Shown here in pieces: positions 35,864-43,819 of a stretch of DNA of 45,309 nucleotides. The translations under genes and the position numbers were made by a program. Source of the stretch: Caldilineaceae bacterium. Its GTDB lineage: Bacteria > Chloroflexota > Anaerolineae > Caldilineales > Caldilineaceae. Below the pieces are notes generated by a model. That model saw only the letters and a program-made list of their open reading frames with translations, was not told the origin of the DNA and did not search any database. Location of the stretch: assembly GCA_020845455.1 (NCBI GenBank), contig JADLFO010000055.1:1-45309 (forward strand), read 5' to 3'. Every line of letters starts with the position of its first letter. Positions within the stretch are counted from its first letter, which is position 1.

Positions 35864-36379
35864 ATTGCTATCTTACAGTTAGTCGACCAGTTGAACGATA
35901 TGTTGAGCCAGGGCTGGCAGGTGCCGTTCTCCCCCTACCGGTTGGTGCGGGCGCGCGAGATCGAGCAGTTGGTCGAACGTATGCGGATCAACGTGCCTAG
36001 CTCGATCCGGGAGAGCGAGCGCACCTTGCAGGAACGCGACCGCATCATGGCCGAAGCGCGCGCCGAGGCCGAACGCCTCATCCAACAGGCCAAACAGCAG
36101 GCGATGGAGATGCTCAGCGAGCGCTCGCTGGTGGCGACCGCCCAGACCGAAGCGGAGCGCATCATCGCCGAGAGCCGGGAGATCGCGCGCCGCCGCACCG
36201 AAGAGGCCGACTACTATGCCGTACAAGTCTTGCAAGACCTGGCGCATCGTCTGCAGACGATGATGCAGCAGGTGGACAACGGCATTCAGCTGATGCAGGA
36301 GCAGCGCGGCCAGAGCGCCGAGCCGCCGCCTGCCGAGCGCCGACCGCGCCCGTCCGCCGGTCAGCCTTCTCGAGAATGA
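35864..36379 (+). CDS. Coiled-coil protein with probable ATT start codon
   Basis: Protein of about 171 residues. The N-terminus would read M(I)AILQLVDQLNDMLSQGWQVPFSPYRLVR, followed by a long charged helix (about 45-140, ESERTLQERDRIMAEARAEAERLIQQAKQQ) and a Pro/Arg-rich tail. Proteins of this shape, often labelled ATP-synthase-b-like or DivIVA-like, accompany coaD and yceD-rpmF in Chloroflexota; the function is unknown to me. No in-frame ATG, GTG or TTG exists between the coaD stop (35773) and the ATT at 35864, which is placed 6 nt after AGGAGG (35852-35857). The first TTG is at 35891 without a ribosome site and would remove the ILQLVDQL block. ATT initiation is rare (known for infC). Confidence 0.72.
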   Translation: MAILQLVDQLNDMLSQGWQVPFSPYRLVRAREIEQLVERMRINVPSSIRESERTLQERDRIMAEARAEAERLIQQAKQQAMEMLSERSLVATAQTEAERIIAESREIARRRTEEADYYAVQVLQDLAHRLQTMMQQVDNGIQLMQEQRGQSAEPPPAERRPRPSAGQPSRE

Positions 36380-36425
36380 GGGCTGCGCCCCAATCTGCCT
36401 GAGATCCCCCGGAAACGGCTTGGTT

Positions 36426-36454
36426 TTGACAGGTCTGTCCACTCGCGCTATACT
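36426..36454 (+). promoter_or_regulatory. Near-consensus promoter of yceD-rpmF
   Basis: TTGACA (36426-36431), a 17-nt spacer and TATACT (36449-36454). Transcription should start near 36461, with a leader of about 177 nt. Confidence 0.85.
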
Positions 36455-36464
36455 GATCGTCTGT

Positions 36465-36478
36465 CTACTGTACAGTAG
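36465..36478. promoter_or_regulatory. 14-bp perfect palindrome CTACTGTACAGTAG, candidate operator
   Basis: The palindrome begins about 10 nt after the -10 box and just downstream of the expected transcription start, a typical position for a repressor site. The 10-mer TACTGTACAG also occurs upstream of coaD (35192-35201). Confidence 0.5.
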
Positions 36479-36637
36479 CAGGCGGGCGCTGCCTACCGGC
36501 GGCGCAGCCCGCGGGGCTGGCGTGCAGCGCCGCCCCCTGCACCTTGATAGAGCTATCCAGCCGGCCTGTCTGGATAGCGATAACGCCAGTACTTGCGGCG
36601 GGATTTGCGCGGATTCGCGATGGCAAGGAGCGATGCC

Positions 36638-37225
36638 ATGCAGTTCAATGTTGCACAATTGCTCAAAGAGCCAATCGGTTCCATGCGCCGCTATGAGCTG
36701 GTCGAAGATATCAGCGAGTTGGACCCCGAACTGGTGGCGTTGGGGCCGCTGGTGGGGGAAGTTGAGCTGCTGCGGATTCACAGCGGCATCTTGGTCGAAG
36801 CTAACCTTAGCACTGCCGTACAGATGATGTGCAATCGCTGTCTTGCGCCGATTGCCTCGCCTGTGCGTTTTCGCTTTGCGGAGAGCTTTCGACCGTTAAC
36901 CGAAGTCGCTACCGGTCGCTATCTGGCCCCGGACGAGTTTGAGGGCACTGAAGAAGACCTGGAAGACGAAGCGCTGATCATCGACGAGCACCATATTCTG
37001 GACATCTCGGAGATAGTGCGGCAGAATATCTGGCTGGCCCTGCCCATGGCCCCTTCGTGCAACTGGACCGGGGCGGGCGAATGTCCAAATTGGATCGCCT
37101 ATCGCCAGGAGATCCAGGCGACGCAGACCGGCGGCCCGGGCGATGGCATCTCGCAAGACAGCGACGAGGCCATTGACCCCCGTTGGGCAGAGTTACTGAA
37201 GCTGCGCAAGCGGCTGGATGAGTGA
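36638..37225 (+). CDS. yceD: DUF177 / YceD family protein
   Basis: Protein of 195 residues. The DUF177 pattern is visible: MQFNVAQLLKEPIGSMRRYEL, GEVELLRIHSGILVEANLSTAV, the CNRCLAPI CxxC motif, FRFAESF and a C-terminal pair of cysteines (SCNWTGAGEC). It precedes rpmF by 84 nt, the family's hallmark arrangement; YceD proteins are implicated in 23S rRNA/ribosome metabolism. ATG 36638 follows AAGGAG (36625-36630) at 7 nt. The strong promoter at 36426 drives the pair. Confidence 0.9.
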   Translation: MQFNVAQLLKEPIGSMRRYELVEDISELDPELVALGPLVGEVELLRIHSGILVEANLSTAVQMMCNRCLAPIASPVRFRFAESFRPLTEVATGRYLAPDEFEGTEEDLEDEALIIDEHHILDISEIVRQNIWLALPMAPSCNWTGAGECPNWIAYRQEIQATQTGGPGDGISQDSDEAIDPRWAELLKLRKRLDE

Positions 37226-37309
37226 TGCTGCATCCGCAGCCAAATAATCGATCTGAACCGGCAGGCATAGACCGGCGAGACCATTGGGGATAGAATTGAG
37301 GAGCAAAAA

Positions 37310-37498
37310 ATGGGTCCGTTACCGAAACGAAAATTGAGCAAGGGCCGCCGCGACCGTCGTCGTGCCCACGATGCCATCGGCGTACCGCACCTGGTGCCGT
37401 GTTCGCACTGCAAGGCCATGATGCTGCCCCACCGCGTTTGCCCGCAGTGTGGCTATTACAAGGGCCGGCAAGTGCTGGATTTGGAAGCCAAGGCCTAA
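37310..37498 (+). CDS. rpmF: Ribosomal protein bL32
   Basis: Protein of 62 residues. It begins MGPLPKRKLSKGRRDRRRAHD and has a zinc ribbon with C31, C34, C44 and C47 (VPCSHC and RVCPQCGYYKGR), so it is the zinc-binding form of L32. ATG 37310 follows GAGGAG (37298-37303). It ends the yceD-rpmF unit before a very strong terminator, unlike many bacteria where fatty-acid genes follow directly. Confidence 0.96.
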   Translation: MGPLPKRKLSKGRRDRRRAHDAIGVPHLVPCSHCKAMMLPHRVCPQCGYYKGRQVLDLEAKA

Positions 37499-37569
37499 CC
37501 CGCCGATCCGGTTGGGCCGTCGGCGACGGGGCGGCGCGCCTTTGTTGCGGCAACCGTCAAGCCGAGCCG

Positions 37570-37604
37570 GGGGATTTGGCGCAACCGCGCCAAATCCCCT
37601 TTTT
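37570..37604 (+). terminator. Rho-independent terminator after rpmF
   Basis: GGGGATTTGGCGC (37570-37582) and GCGCCAAATCCCC (37587-37599) form a perfect 13-bp stem with an AACC loop, followed by TTTTT. It separates rpmF from fabD. Confidence 0.93.
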
Positions 37605-37658
37605 CTTTGCCGCCTTTTTCGCTGTCGCGGCGTCTCGCTCTATACCGCCCGACCGTAG

Positions 37659-37678
37659 CGGCGGTTTGCTAACCGCCG
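37659..37678. repeat. Short hairpin CGGCGGTT-TGCT-AACCGCCG
   Basis: A perfect 8-bp stem with a 4-nt loop lies in the rpmF-fabD spacer, 30 nt before fabD. It has no T-run and an unknown role. Confidence 0.55.
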
Positions 37679-37708
37679 GTCTGCCCACCGCAGGATAGAA
37701 AACTCTCT

Positions 37709-38716
37709 ATGGCTGAATTCGACTTTATCCAGGCTGCTCATGGCATGGCCTTTCTCTTTCCGGGCCAGGGCAGCCAGAGCGTAGGCATGGGCCGCGCCGT
37801 GGCCGAAGCCTATCCCGTGGCGCGCGCCACCTTTGCCGAGGCCGATGAAGCCTTGGGCTTTTCCCTCAGCCGCCTCTGTTTTGAGGGGCCAGAGGCCGAC
37901 CTGACCGACACGATCAACGCCCAGCCGGCGCTGCTGGCGACCTCGGTGGCGCTGCTGCGCGGGCTGGCCGCCGAACTGGGCAGCGACGGCATCGCGACGG
38001 ATGCGGCAGCCGGGTATGCGCCGGTCTATGTCGCCGGCCACAGCATGGGCGAATATTCGGCGTTGGTCGCTGCCGGCGCGGTGCGTTTTGTCGATGCGCT
38101 GCGGTTGGTGCGCGAGCGCGGGCGGCTGATGAAGCAGGCGGGCGAGCAGACCCCAGGCCGCATGGCCGCTATTCTGGGGCTGGACGAAGCTCAGGTCGCC
38201 GCCATCTGCGCCGAGGCGACGGCGCGGGGCGGCATCGCCCAAGTCGCCAACGACAACTGCCCCGGCCAGGTGGTCATCTCCGGTGACGTGCCGGGCATGG
38301 CGGCCGCCATGTCCGCGCTGGAGGCCGCCGGCGCGCGCAAGGTCGTGCCGCTGGCCGTCAGCATCGCCGCGCACAGCCCGCTGATGCAGCCTGCCGCCGC
38401 CGAACTGCGCCAGGCAATTGAGGCGACCCCCATCCAAACTGCGACCGTGCCGCTGCTCGCCAACACCAGCGCCGCGCCGATCCGCGCCGCGGCCGACATC
38501 CGCACCGAACTGCTGGCGCAACTGACCGGCAGCGTGCGCTGGACCGAGTCGATGCAGCGCGCCGTGCAAGACGGCGTGACCCACTTTGTCGAGGTGGGGC
38601 CGGGCGAGGTCTTGACCGGGTTGATGAAGCGCATCGAGCGCAGCGCCGCCCGCCAGAGCGTGGCCGGCCCGGAGGAGATCGCCGCCTTTGCCGCCGCATG
38701 GCGTTCCGCTGTCTAG
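37709..38716 (+). CDS. fabD: Malonyl-CoA:ACP transacylase FabD
   Basis: Protein of 335 residues. It contains [15 protein letters not shown], the catalytic nucleophile S112 in [11 protein letters not shown], the malonyl-binding Arg region [21 protein letters not shown], the catalytic His in IAAHSPLM and the closing [18 protein letters not shown]. It loads malonyl groups on acyl-carrier protein. ATG 37709 is used; the in-frame ATG at 37745 (MAFLFPGQG) is an alternative that fits the family start more tightly. Its stop codon TAG (38714-38716) shares the tetranucleotide CTAG with the stop of the opposing acr3. fabG follows only after the minus-strand arsenic genes. Confidence 0.95.
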   Translation: MAEFDFIQAAHGMAFLFPGQGSQSVGMGRAVAEAYPVARATFAEADEALGFSLSRLCFEGPEADLTDTINAQPALLATSVALLRGLAAELGSDGIATDAAAGYAPVYVAGHSMGEYSALVAAGAVRFVDALRLVRERGRLMKQAGEQTPGRMAAILGLDEAQVAAICAEATARGGIAQVANDNCPGQVVISGDVPGMAAAMSALEAAGARKVVPLAVSIAAHSPLMQPAAAELRQAIEATPIQTATVPLLANTSAAPIRAAADIRTELLAQLTGSVRWTESMQRAVQDGVTHFVEVGPGEVLTGLMKRIERSAARQSVAGPEEIAAFAAAWRSAV

Positions 38717-39873
38717 CGCCGCGTCTGGTTGAGTAGGGGCTGGGCAGGCGGGCAGGCTTCAGCGGTCGTAGCCACCCTGTCCGCAGCCACCGGCTGGACT
38801 TCGTGGGCGAAGTAGCGGCGTTGAAAGGCGAGGGCTACATTGACCAGCCCGATCATGACCGGCACCTCGATCAGCGGGCCGATCACCGCCGCAAAGGCGG
38901 CGCCGGAGCTGAGGCCAAAAACCGCCACGGCCACGGCAATCGCCAGCTCAAAGTTGTTGGAGGCGGCGGTGAAGGCCAGCGTCGTAGTCCTGGCGTAGTC
39001 GGCGTGCAGCCGATGCCCCATCCAGAAGCTGACCAGGAACATGACGACGAAGTAGATCGTGAGCGGCAGGGCGATGCGCACCACGTCGAGGGGGATCTGC
39101 ACGATCAAGTTGCCCTTAAGGCTAAACATGACCACGATCGTGAAGAGCAGGGCGATGAGCGTCAACGGGCCGATTTTGGGCAGGAAGTGCGTCTCATACC
39201 AGGCCCGGCCCTTGGCGCGCAGCAGGAAGAAACGCGTGGCAAAACCGGCCAGCATGGGGATGCCCAGATAGATCGCCACACTCTGCGCGATCTCACCGAT
39301 GGTGATGTGTACCTCGGCTCCCTCTAGACCCAATGCCTGGGGCAGCACGGTGATGAAAACCCAGGCATAGGCGCTGTAAAACAACACCTGAAAGACGCTG
39401 TTAAAGGCCACTAGCCCGGCGGCATATTCGGTGTCGCCCCTCGCCAGTTCGTTCCAGACAATCACCATGGCGATGCAGCGTGCCAGCCCGATCAGGATCA
39501 GCCCCACCATGTATTCGGGGTAGCCGCGCAGAAACAGCACCGCCAGCACGAACATGAGGATCGGGCCGACCAGCCAGTTCTGGACGAGCGAAAGCCCCAA
39601 TACCTTGCGGTTGCGGAAGACCTCGCCCAGTTCTTCATACTTCACCTTGGCGAAGGGCGGATACATCATCAAAATCAACCCGATGGCGATAGGGATATTG
39701 GTCGTGCCCACCGCAAAGCGGTTGATAAAGCCCTCGACACCGGGAACCAAATAGCCCAGCGCCACGCCAACCGCCATCGCCAGAAAGATCCAGAGCGTGA
39801 GGTAGCGGTCGAGGGTGGACAAGCGTTTGGGATTAGGTTGCGGCTGGGGCAGTGCTGCTATGAGTTGAGACAT
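38713..39873 (-). CDS. acr3: Arsenite efflux permease ACR3
   Basis: Protein of 386 residues with about 10 membrane segments of the BASS/ACR3 fold. It shows [42 protein letters not shown], the transport cysteine in [30 protein letters not shown] and [17 protein letters not shown], all ACR3 landmarks. It expels arsenite. The start is the ATG ending at 39873, with AGGAG upstream. It lies 104 nt after arsR on the same strand, forming an arsR-acr3 unit. The stop overlaps the fabD stop in a shared CTAG. Confidence 0.95.
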   Translation of the reverse strand: MSQLIAALPQPQPNPKRLSTLDRYLTLWIFLAMAVGVALGYLVPGVEGFINRFAVGTTNIPIAIGLILMMYPPFAKVKYEELGEVFRNRKVLGLSLVQNWLVGPILMFVLAVLFLRGYPEYMVGLILIGLARCIAMVIVWNELARGDTEYAAGLVAFNSVFQVLFYSAYAWVFITVLPQALGLEGAEVHITIGEIAQSVAIYLGIPMLAGFATRFFLLRAKGRAWYETHFLPKIGPLTLIALLFTIVVMFSLKGNLIVQIPLDVVRIALPLTIYFVVMFLVSFWMGHRLHADYARTTTLAFTAASNNFELAIAVAVAVFGLSSGAAFAAVIGPLIEVPVMIGLVNVALAFQRRYFAHEVQPVAADRVATTAEACPPAQPLLNQTRR

Positions 39874-39977
39874 TGCGTTTTTCTCCTACCCATCAATCGG
39901 CGTTAGGCTACATGCGATAAACTGCATGTGGTTGACGACAAAAATGCCGCCTGGCTCTCCCCGGCGCGCCAGACGGC

Positions 39978-40370
39978 TTAGGTCAGTTCGACGGTAATGC
40001 GCCCGGCCTCCGGCTCGCACTTGGGGCAGGCGCAGTGGATGACCCGCTTGTGCCGCGCCAGTTCGGGGTCTTCACCGCGCACCGGCCCCAGCACCACCTC
40101 CAGCCAAGCGGCGACCTCGCGGTCCACCAGCCGGTAGAAGACGTTGAGGCCGTCCTTCTCGTCGGTGATCAGACCGGCCTCACGCAGCAGACGAAGCTGC
40201 TGTGAGACGTAGGGCTGCGGTTTGCCCAAGAGCGCCTCTAGATGGCAGACACATTCGGCGTCGCGGCGCAGCACGTCCAGAATGCGCAGCCGCTCGGGGT
40301 GGGCCAGGAGCTTGATGCGCTGGCTCAGGCGTGCATAATCCGGTATTCGCTCGTCAACATGCGGTTTCAT
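39978..40370 (-). CDS. arsR: ArsR-family arsenic-responsive repressor
   Basis: Protein of 130 residues. A winged helix (about 12-85, with PYVSQQLRLLREAGLI as recognition helix) contains the metalloid motif ECVCHLEALL (C40, C42), as in ELCVCDL of classical ArsR. An extra cysteine cluster C113, C115 and C118 (HCACPKCEPE) at the C-terminus could add a ligand. Such repressors release DNA on binding arsenite and control the adjacent efflux gene. The ATG at 40370 is only 6 nt from the -10 box and lacks a Shine-Dalgarno, so the transcript is probably leaderless. A longer frame to 40397 would overlap the promoter. Confidence 0.92.
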   Translation of the reverse strand: MKPHVDERIPDYARLSQRIKLLAHPERLRILDVLRRDAECVCHLEALLGKPQPYVSQQLRLLREAGLITDEKDGLNVFYRLVDREVAAWLEVVLGPVRGEDPELARHKRVIHCACPKCEPEAGRITVELT

Positions 40371-40376
40371 GCATAT

Positions 40377-40405
40377 AGTGTAGCAGGGACAGATCAAAAA
40401 GACAA
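40377..40405 (-). promoter_or_regulatory. Promoter of arsR-acr3 (leaderless type)
   Basis: On the minus strand TTGTCT (40405-40400), a 17-nt spacer and TGC-TACACT (-10 at 40382-40377). Transcription should start at about 40370, the first base of the ATG. Confidence 0.75.
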
Positions 40406-40523
40406 GGAGCGAATTCTCGATAACGCAAGTTGCGCATCAGCGGCAGAGTCGTTTACAAAATCGGACGCGCCAGAAACTCCCTCAATACAGCCAAGGCGGA
40501 ATCCTGGCGCAATTCCCGGACGA

Positions 40524-40553
40524 TTCGCACATTCCACATTTCGGCGGTATAAT
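40524..40553 (+). promoter_or_regulatory. Promoter of fabG
   Basis: TATAAT (40548-40553) is a consensus -10. The -35 candidate TTCGCA (40524-40529) lies 18 nt upstream and is weak. Transcription should start near 40560. Confidence 0.6.
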
Positions 40554-40594
40554 GGCCCGCGCAGAGCCACACACGGACAGATGATAGAGGATTC

Positions 40595-41341
40595 ATGGAC
40601 TTTACAGGCAAAACAGCCCTTGTCACCGGCAGCAGCAGCGGCATCGGCGCGGCGATTGTCCGGGAACTGGCCGCGCACGGGGCCAAAGTCGCCATCCATT
40701 ATCGCGGTAACAGCGCCGGCGCAGCCGGCGTAGCCGACGCCGTGCGCCAGGCCGGCGGTGAATGCGGGATCTTTCAGGCCGACGTGAGCGACGCTGCCCA
40801 GGCCGCCGAGTTGGTCAAACAAGTGCAAGGCGAATTGGGCGGGCTGGACATCCTGGTCAACAACGCCGGCGCCACGCGCGACACGCTGCTCATGACCATG
40901 TCGGAAGAGGACTGGGACACTGTGATCGCCACCAACCTGCGCAGCGTCTATGCTGTCAGCCGTGCCGCCGTGCGCGGCATGATCCGCAAACGTTGGGGCC
41001 GTATCGTCAACATCACTAGCGTCGTGGGGTTGACCGGTCAGGCCGGGCAGACCAATTACGCCGCCAGCAAGGCGGGCATCATCGGCTTTACCAAGAGCCT
41101 GGCGCGCGAAGTGGCCAGCCGCAACATCACCGTCAACGCTGTGGCCCCTGGCTTTATCCCCACCGCCTTGACCGGCGTGCTCAGCGAAGAGCAGCGCGCC
41201 GAGATCATTCGCAACACGCCGCTGGGCCGCATGGGGACGCCCGAAGAGGTCGCCTGGGCCGTCGCCTTTCTTGCCGCCGAGCGGTCGGGCTTTATCACGG
41301 GCCAGGTGCTGACGGTTGACGGTGGTCTTGTAATGATGTAG
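40595..41341 (+). CDS. fabG: 3-oxoacyl-ACP reductase FabG
   Basis: Protein of 248 residues, a short-chain dehydrogenase. It has the cofactor loop TGSSSGIG (11-18), NNAG (89-92), the catalytic S142, Y155 and K159 (ITSVVGLTGQAGQTNYAASKAG), N-terminal NADPH-favouring residues (IHYRGNS), and the C-terminal GQVLTVDGGLVM of FabG. It reduces 3-oxoacyl-ACP in fatty-acid elongation. ATG 40595 follows AGAGGA closely. It is separated from fabD by the minus-strand ars unit, which looks like an insertion between two fab genes (inference). Confidence 0.93.
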   Translation: MDFTGKTALVTGSSSGIGAAIVRELAAHGAKVAIHYRGNSAGAAGVADAVRQAGGECGIFQADVSDAAQAAELVKQVQGELGGLDILVNNAGATRDTLLMTMSEEDWDTVIATNLRSVYAVSRAAVRGMIRKRWGRIVNITSVVGLTGQAGQTNYAASKAGIIGFTKSLAREVASRNITVNAVAPGFIPTALTGVLSEEQRAEIIRNTPLGRMGTPEEVAWAVAFLAAERSGFITGQVLTVDGGLVMM

Positions 41342-41386
41342 GATGCACCCACGGTTGTGCTGATTTTGCTGAGATAGAGTGCCTCT

Positions 41387-41893
41387 ATGCCGCCATCCTC
41401 GTCCGGTTCGTCGCCGAATGGCAATTCACCCGATCGTGTAGATGCGCCGCACAGCGTCGACCACCATCGGGTCATTCAGCAGCGTCGCCAGGCGCGGCGG
41501 CTGGCCATCCAGGCGCTTTTTGAAATTGACAGCGTCGGCCATCTGCCCGGCACGGTGATAGAGGAACGGCTCGCCTTCAGCTATCCCGGTGAGTTTGGCG
41601 CAGAGTATCTGCGCCGCCTGGTGAGCGGCGTTGTCCGCAACCTCGAGGCGCTCAACGCGCTGATTGCCAAGTACGCTCCCGAATGGCCTGTCGAGCAGTT
41701 GGCGATCGTCGACCGTAACATTTTGCGTATGGCGCTGTATGAGATCGGCGCACACGATACCGATACACCGCCCAAAGTGGTGATCAACGAGGCTGTGGAA
41801 CTGGCCAAGATCTTCGGCAGCGACAGCAGCCCGCGCTTTATTAACGGCGTGCTTGGCTCTGCGCTGGACGAAGCCCGCGCCAAGGCGTTCTAG
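41387..41893 (+). CDS. nusB: Transcription antitermination factor NusB
   Basis: Protein of 168 residues. After a Ser/Pro/Asp-rich N-terminal extension of about 30 residues (atypical) comes the NusB fold: RRQARRLAIQALFEIDSVG, YLRRLVSGVVRNLEALNALIAKYAPEWPVEQLAIVDRNILRMALYEI, and PPKVVINEAVELAKIFGSDSSPRFINGVLGSAL. NusB binds boxA RNA with S10 in rRNA antitermination. The ATG at 41387 is the only good start before the conserved part. The gene lies 45 nt after fabG. Confidence 0.92.
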   Translation: MPPSSSGSSPNGNSPDRVDAPHSVDHHRVIQQRRQARRLAIQALFEIDSVGHLPGTVIEERLAFSYPGEFGAEYLRRLVSGVVRNLEALNALIAKYAPEWPVEQLAIVDRNILRMALYEIGAHDTDTPPKVVINEAVELAKIFGSDSSPRFINGVLGSALDEARAKAF

Positions 41894-41900
41894 CGCTCGC

Positions 41901-41935
41901 AAGCCTGCGGCACGCATGCTGGATGCCCCAGGCTT
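41901..41935. repeat. Imperfect hairpin between nusB and tatA/B
   Basis: AAGCCTG (41901-41907) pairs with CAGGCTT (41929-41935), and inside GGCA pairs with TGCC across a C-C mismatch. No T-run follows. A TTGACA (41934-41939) overlaps its end but has no well-placed -10. Confidence 0.5.
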
Positions 41936-41958
41936 GACAGCGGGAGATAGGTTCGGCT

Positions 41959-42687
41959 ATGGATAGCTTTTTTGGCATTGGCATCGGCGAGCTTTTCTTT
42001 ATCGCCATCATCGCGTTGATCGTGCTGGGGCCGGAACGGCTGCCCGGCGCGATCCGCGAGGTATCCAAGTGGATGCGCACGATCCGCAACCTCTCCTCGG
42101 AGCTGACATCGCAGTTTAGCGAGGAGATGAAGGCGTTCGACGACATCAACCCCACCAAGATTCTGCGCGAACTGACTGAGGAACCCACCGAGCAGATCAA
42201 CAAGGCGACGGGCGCAGCCAAGCCCGCAGCGAAACCGCCCGCCAAACCGGCGACGACACCTGCCAAGCCGGGGACCACAAAACCTGCGACGGCCAAACCT
42301 GCTGCGGCTGCAAAGCCCGCTGCGGCTAACACACCGGCTGCAAAGACGGGCGCCGGCATCACGCCTTCCACGAAGATCACCCCGCCCGCGCCCAAAAAAT
42401 CGGCCCAGCCGGAGACGGACGCAGCCAAGACAGAGGCGGATATCGCCGTGCCGGGCGAGCCGGAGAATCGTATCCTGCCCCCCGCCGATGGAGCCGCAGA
42501 GAGCGGGACAGACACCCCCTCTGCCCCCCAGACCGGCGCTGAGCTAGAGCCGGGTGAACCGTCTGGCGCGGTTCAGGAAGCGAAGCTGCAAGACGAGAAG
42601 CCCCAGCAAGAGAAGATCATCGTGGACGCTGCGTCCCATCCCGCCGTGACGGTCAATGGGACATCGGCAGCCGAAGGGGACGCATGA
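41959..42687 (+). CDS. tatB: Twin-arginine translocase subunit TatA/TatB with long tail
   Basis: Protein of 242 residues. The first 50 residues are the Tat A/B module: a periplasmic start, a membrane segment with GIGELFFIAIIALIVLGPERLP, and an amphipathic helix (GAIREVSKWMRTIRNLSSEL). TatB-like features (GELFF, GPERLP, long chain) dominate. A long Ala/Pro/Lys/Thr-rich tail with KPA repeats (about 83-160) ends in an acidic stretch. It is probably the only TatA/B-type gene next to tatC here, so it may serve as TatB or as a bifunctional subunit. The tatC start overlaps its stop by 4 nt (ATGA), indicating coupling. Confidence 0.88.
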   Translation: MDSFFGIGIGELFFIAIIALIVLGPERLPGAIREVSKWMRTIRNLSSELTSQFSEEMKAFDDINPTKILRELTEEPTEQINKATGAAKPAAKPPAKPATTPAKPGTTKPATAKPAAAAKPAAANTPAAKTGAGITPSTKITPPAPKKSAQPETDAAKTEADIAVPGEPENRILPPADGAAESGTDTPSAPQTGAELEPGEPSGAVQEAKLQDEKPQQEKIIVDAASHPAVTVNGTSAAEGDA

Positions 42688-43469
42688 GCCAACAAGCAGG
42701 AACCTATCCGCCCGTGAACGACGGCAGCATGAGTTTGATGGAGCACCTGCAGGAACTGCGGGTGCGTTTGATGTGGATGGGGGGCGCGATGATCATCGGC
42801 ACGCTGATCGCTATGGCGTTTGTCTCGCCCCTCATCGCCTTTATCACCCAACCGCTGAGCGATTTAGGGGTCACCCCGCAGGCGCTTGGCCCCACCGATA
42901 CGATTGGGATTTTCTTTAAGGTGAGCCTGACCGCGGGCGCGGTCATCGCCATGCCGGTGATCGTCTATCAGCTCATCGCCTTTGCCTCGCCCGGCCTCTA
43001 CCCGCATGAGCGTCGCGCCCTGCTCTTGATCCTGCCGGGGATCATGGTGCTCTTTGGCATCGGCGCGGCCTTTGCCTATTTTGTGCTGATGCCTGCCGCT
43101 ATCGGCTTTCTCCAGAACTTCTTGGGCGATGTGATCCGCCAAGACTGGAGCATCGACCGCTATGTCGGCTTTGTGACGCGTGTGGTCTTTTGGATTGGCG
43201 TCGCCTTTGAAACGCCGCTGGTCGTCTCTTTTATGGCGCGCATCGGCCTGGTGAGCGGGCCTGCGCTGCTCAAGATCTGGCGGCAAGCGATTGTAGTCGT
43301 GGCGATTGTCGCCGCTTCCATCACGCCCACCATCGACCCGGTCAACATGACGATCGTCATGGGGCCGCTGATCGTGCTCTATTTCTTTAGCGTAGGGCTG
43401 GCCTATCTGCTCTACCGCCCGCGTGAGCCGCGCGACTTTTCCAAAGAGCCGTTTATCCAAGACAAATAG
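42684..43469 (+). CDS. tatC: Twin-arginine translocase subunit TatC
   Basis: Protein of 261 residues with six membrane segments. N-terminal SLMEHLQELRVRLMWMGGAM contains the Tat signal-binding EHLxELR motif, and FYF-type residues occur in the first loop. Further hallmarks are FASPGLYPHERRALLL, FAYFVLMP, FVTRVVFWIGVAFETPLV and ITPTIDPVNMTIVMGPLIVLYFFSVGLAYL. It forms the Tat receptor for folded, often cofactor-containing proteins such as Rieske proteins. The ATG overlaps the tatA/B stop by 4 nt; AAGGGGA precedes it. Confidence 0.96.
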   Translation: MSQQAGTYPPVNDGSMSLMEHLQELRVRLMWMGGAMIIGTLIAMAFVSPLIAFITQPLSDLGVTPQALGPTDTIGIFFKVSLTAGAVIAMPVIVYQLIAFASPGLYPHERRALLLILPGIMVLFGIGAAFAYFVLMPAAIGFLQNFLGDVIRQDWSIDRYVGFVTRVVFWIGVAFETPLVVSFMARIGLVSGPALLKIWRQAIVVVAIVAASITPTIDPVNMTIVMGPLIVLYFFSVGLAYLLYRPREPRDFSKEPFIQDK

Positions 43470-43490
43470 GCAAGACGGGTAGGCAAGACG
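43467..43490 (+). repeat. Tandem TAGGCAAGACG, two copies, at the tatC stop
   Basis: TAGGCAAGACG at 43467-43477 and 43480-43490, period 13 nt. The first copy includes the tatC stop codon TAG. Confidence 0.7.
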
Positions 43491-43546
43491 AATCGGCGCA
43501 GATAAACAGGCGCGGGGCAGCGGGGTATTCAGACAAGGAGCGAGCC

Positions 43547-43771
43547 ATGACGCAACGGGAGACGTTGATCGCACGCAAGCTGGCGGTGCGGCGCGAGATC
43601 GAGCGGCTGCAGCGGGAACTGGCCCAGGCGCAGGTGACGCCGCACACCGAGCAGCGGCGCATCCGCCGGCTGGAGTCGCAGCTGGACCGGTTGATGGCCG
43701 AGGAGCAGACGCTGCGTCAGGCGATCGACAGCGCGCCGATCGACAGCGCGCCCGCCGACGCTTCGCCATAG
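43547..43771 (+). CDS. Small coiled-coil protein
   Basis: Protein of 74 residues, unrecognised. It is one charged helix (about 5-62; RREIERLQRELAQAQ, RIRRLESQLDRLMAEEQTLRQ) likely to form a coiled coil, with an Asp/Ser/Ala/Pro tail. The tail contains a 15-bp perfect tandem repeat (43723-43752) encoding IDSAP twice. ATG 43547 has a strong AAGGAG (43535-43540), which supports real translation. It lies 77 nt after tatC; no function can be inferred. Confidence 0.7.
   Translation: MTQRETLIARKLAVRREIERLQRELAQAQVTPHTEQRRIRRLESQLDRLMAEEQTLRQAIDSAPIDSAPADASP
43723..43752 (+). repeat. Tandem 15-bp repeat in the small coiled-coil gene
   Basis: GATCGACAGCGCGCC occurs twice in immediate succession and in frame (encoding the IDSAP repeat). 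Confidence 0.9.
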
Positions 43772-43819
43772 AGGCCCGGCCCAGTGCTCAACCCAGTGAC
43801 CAACTCAGCGTTCTACTCA

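Noticed and set aside
41934-41939. TTGACA before tatA/B as promoter
   Set aside because: No acceptable -10 lies at 16-19 nt, and the site falls on a hairpin end. It was not called.
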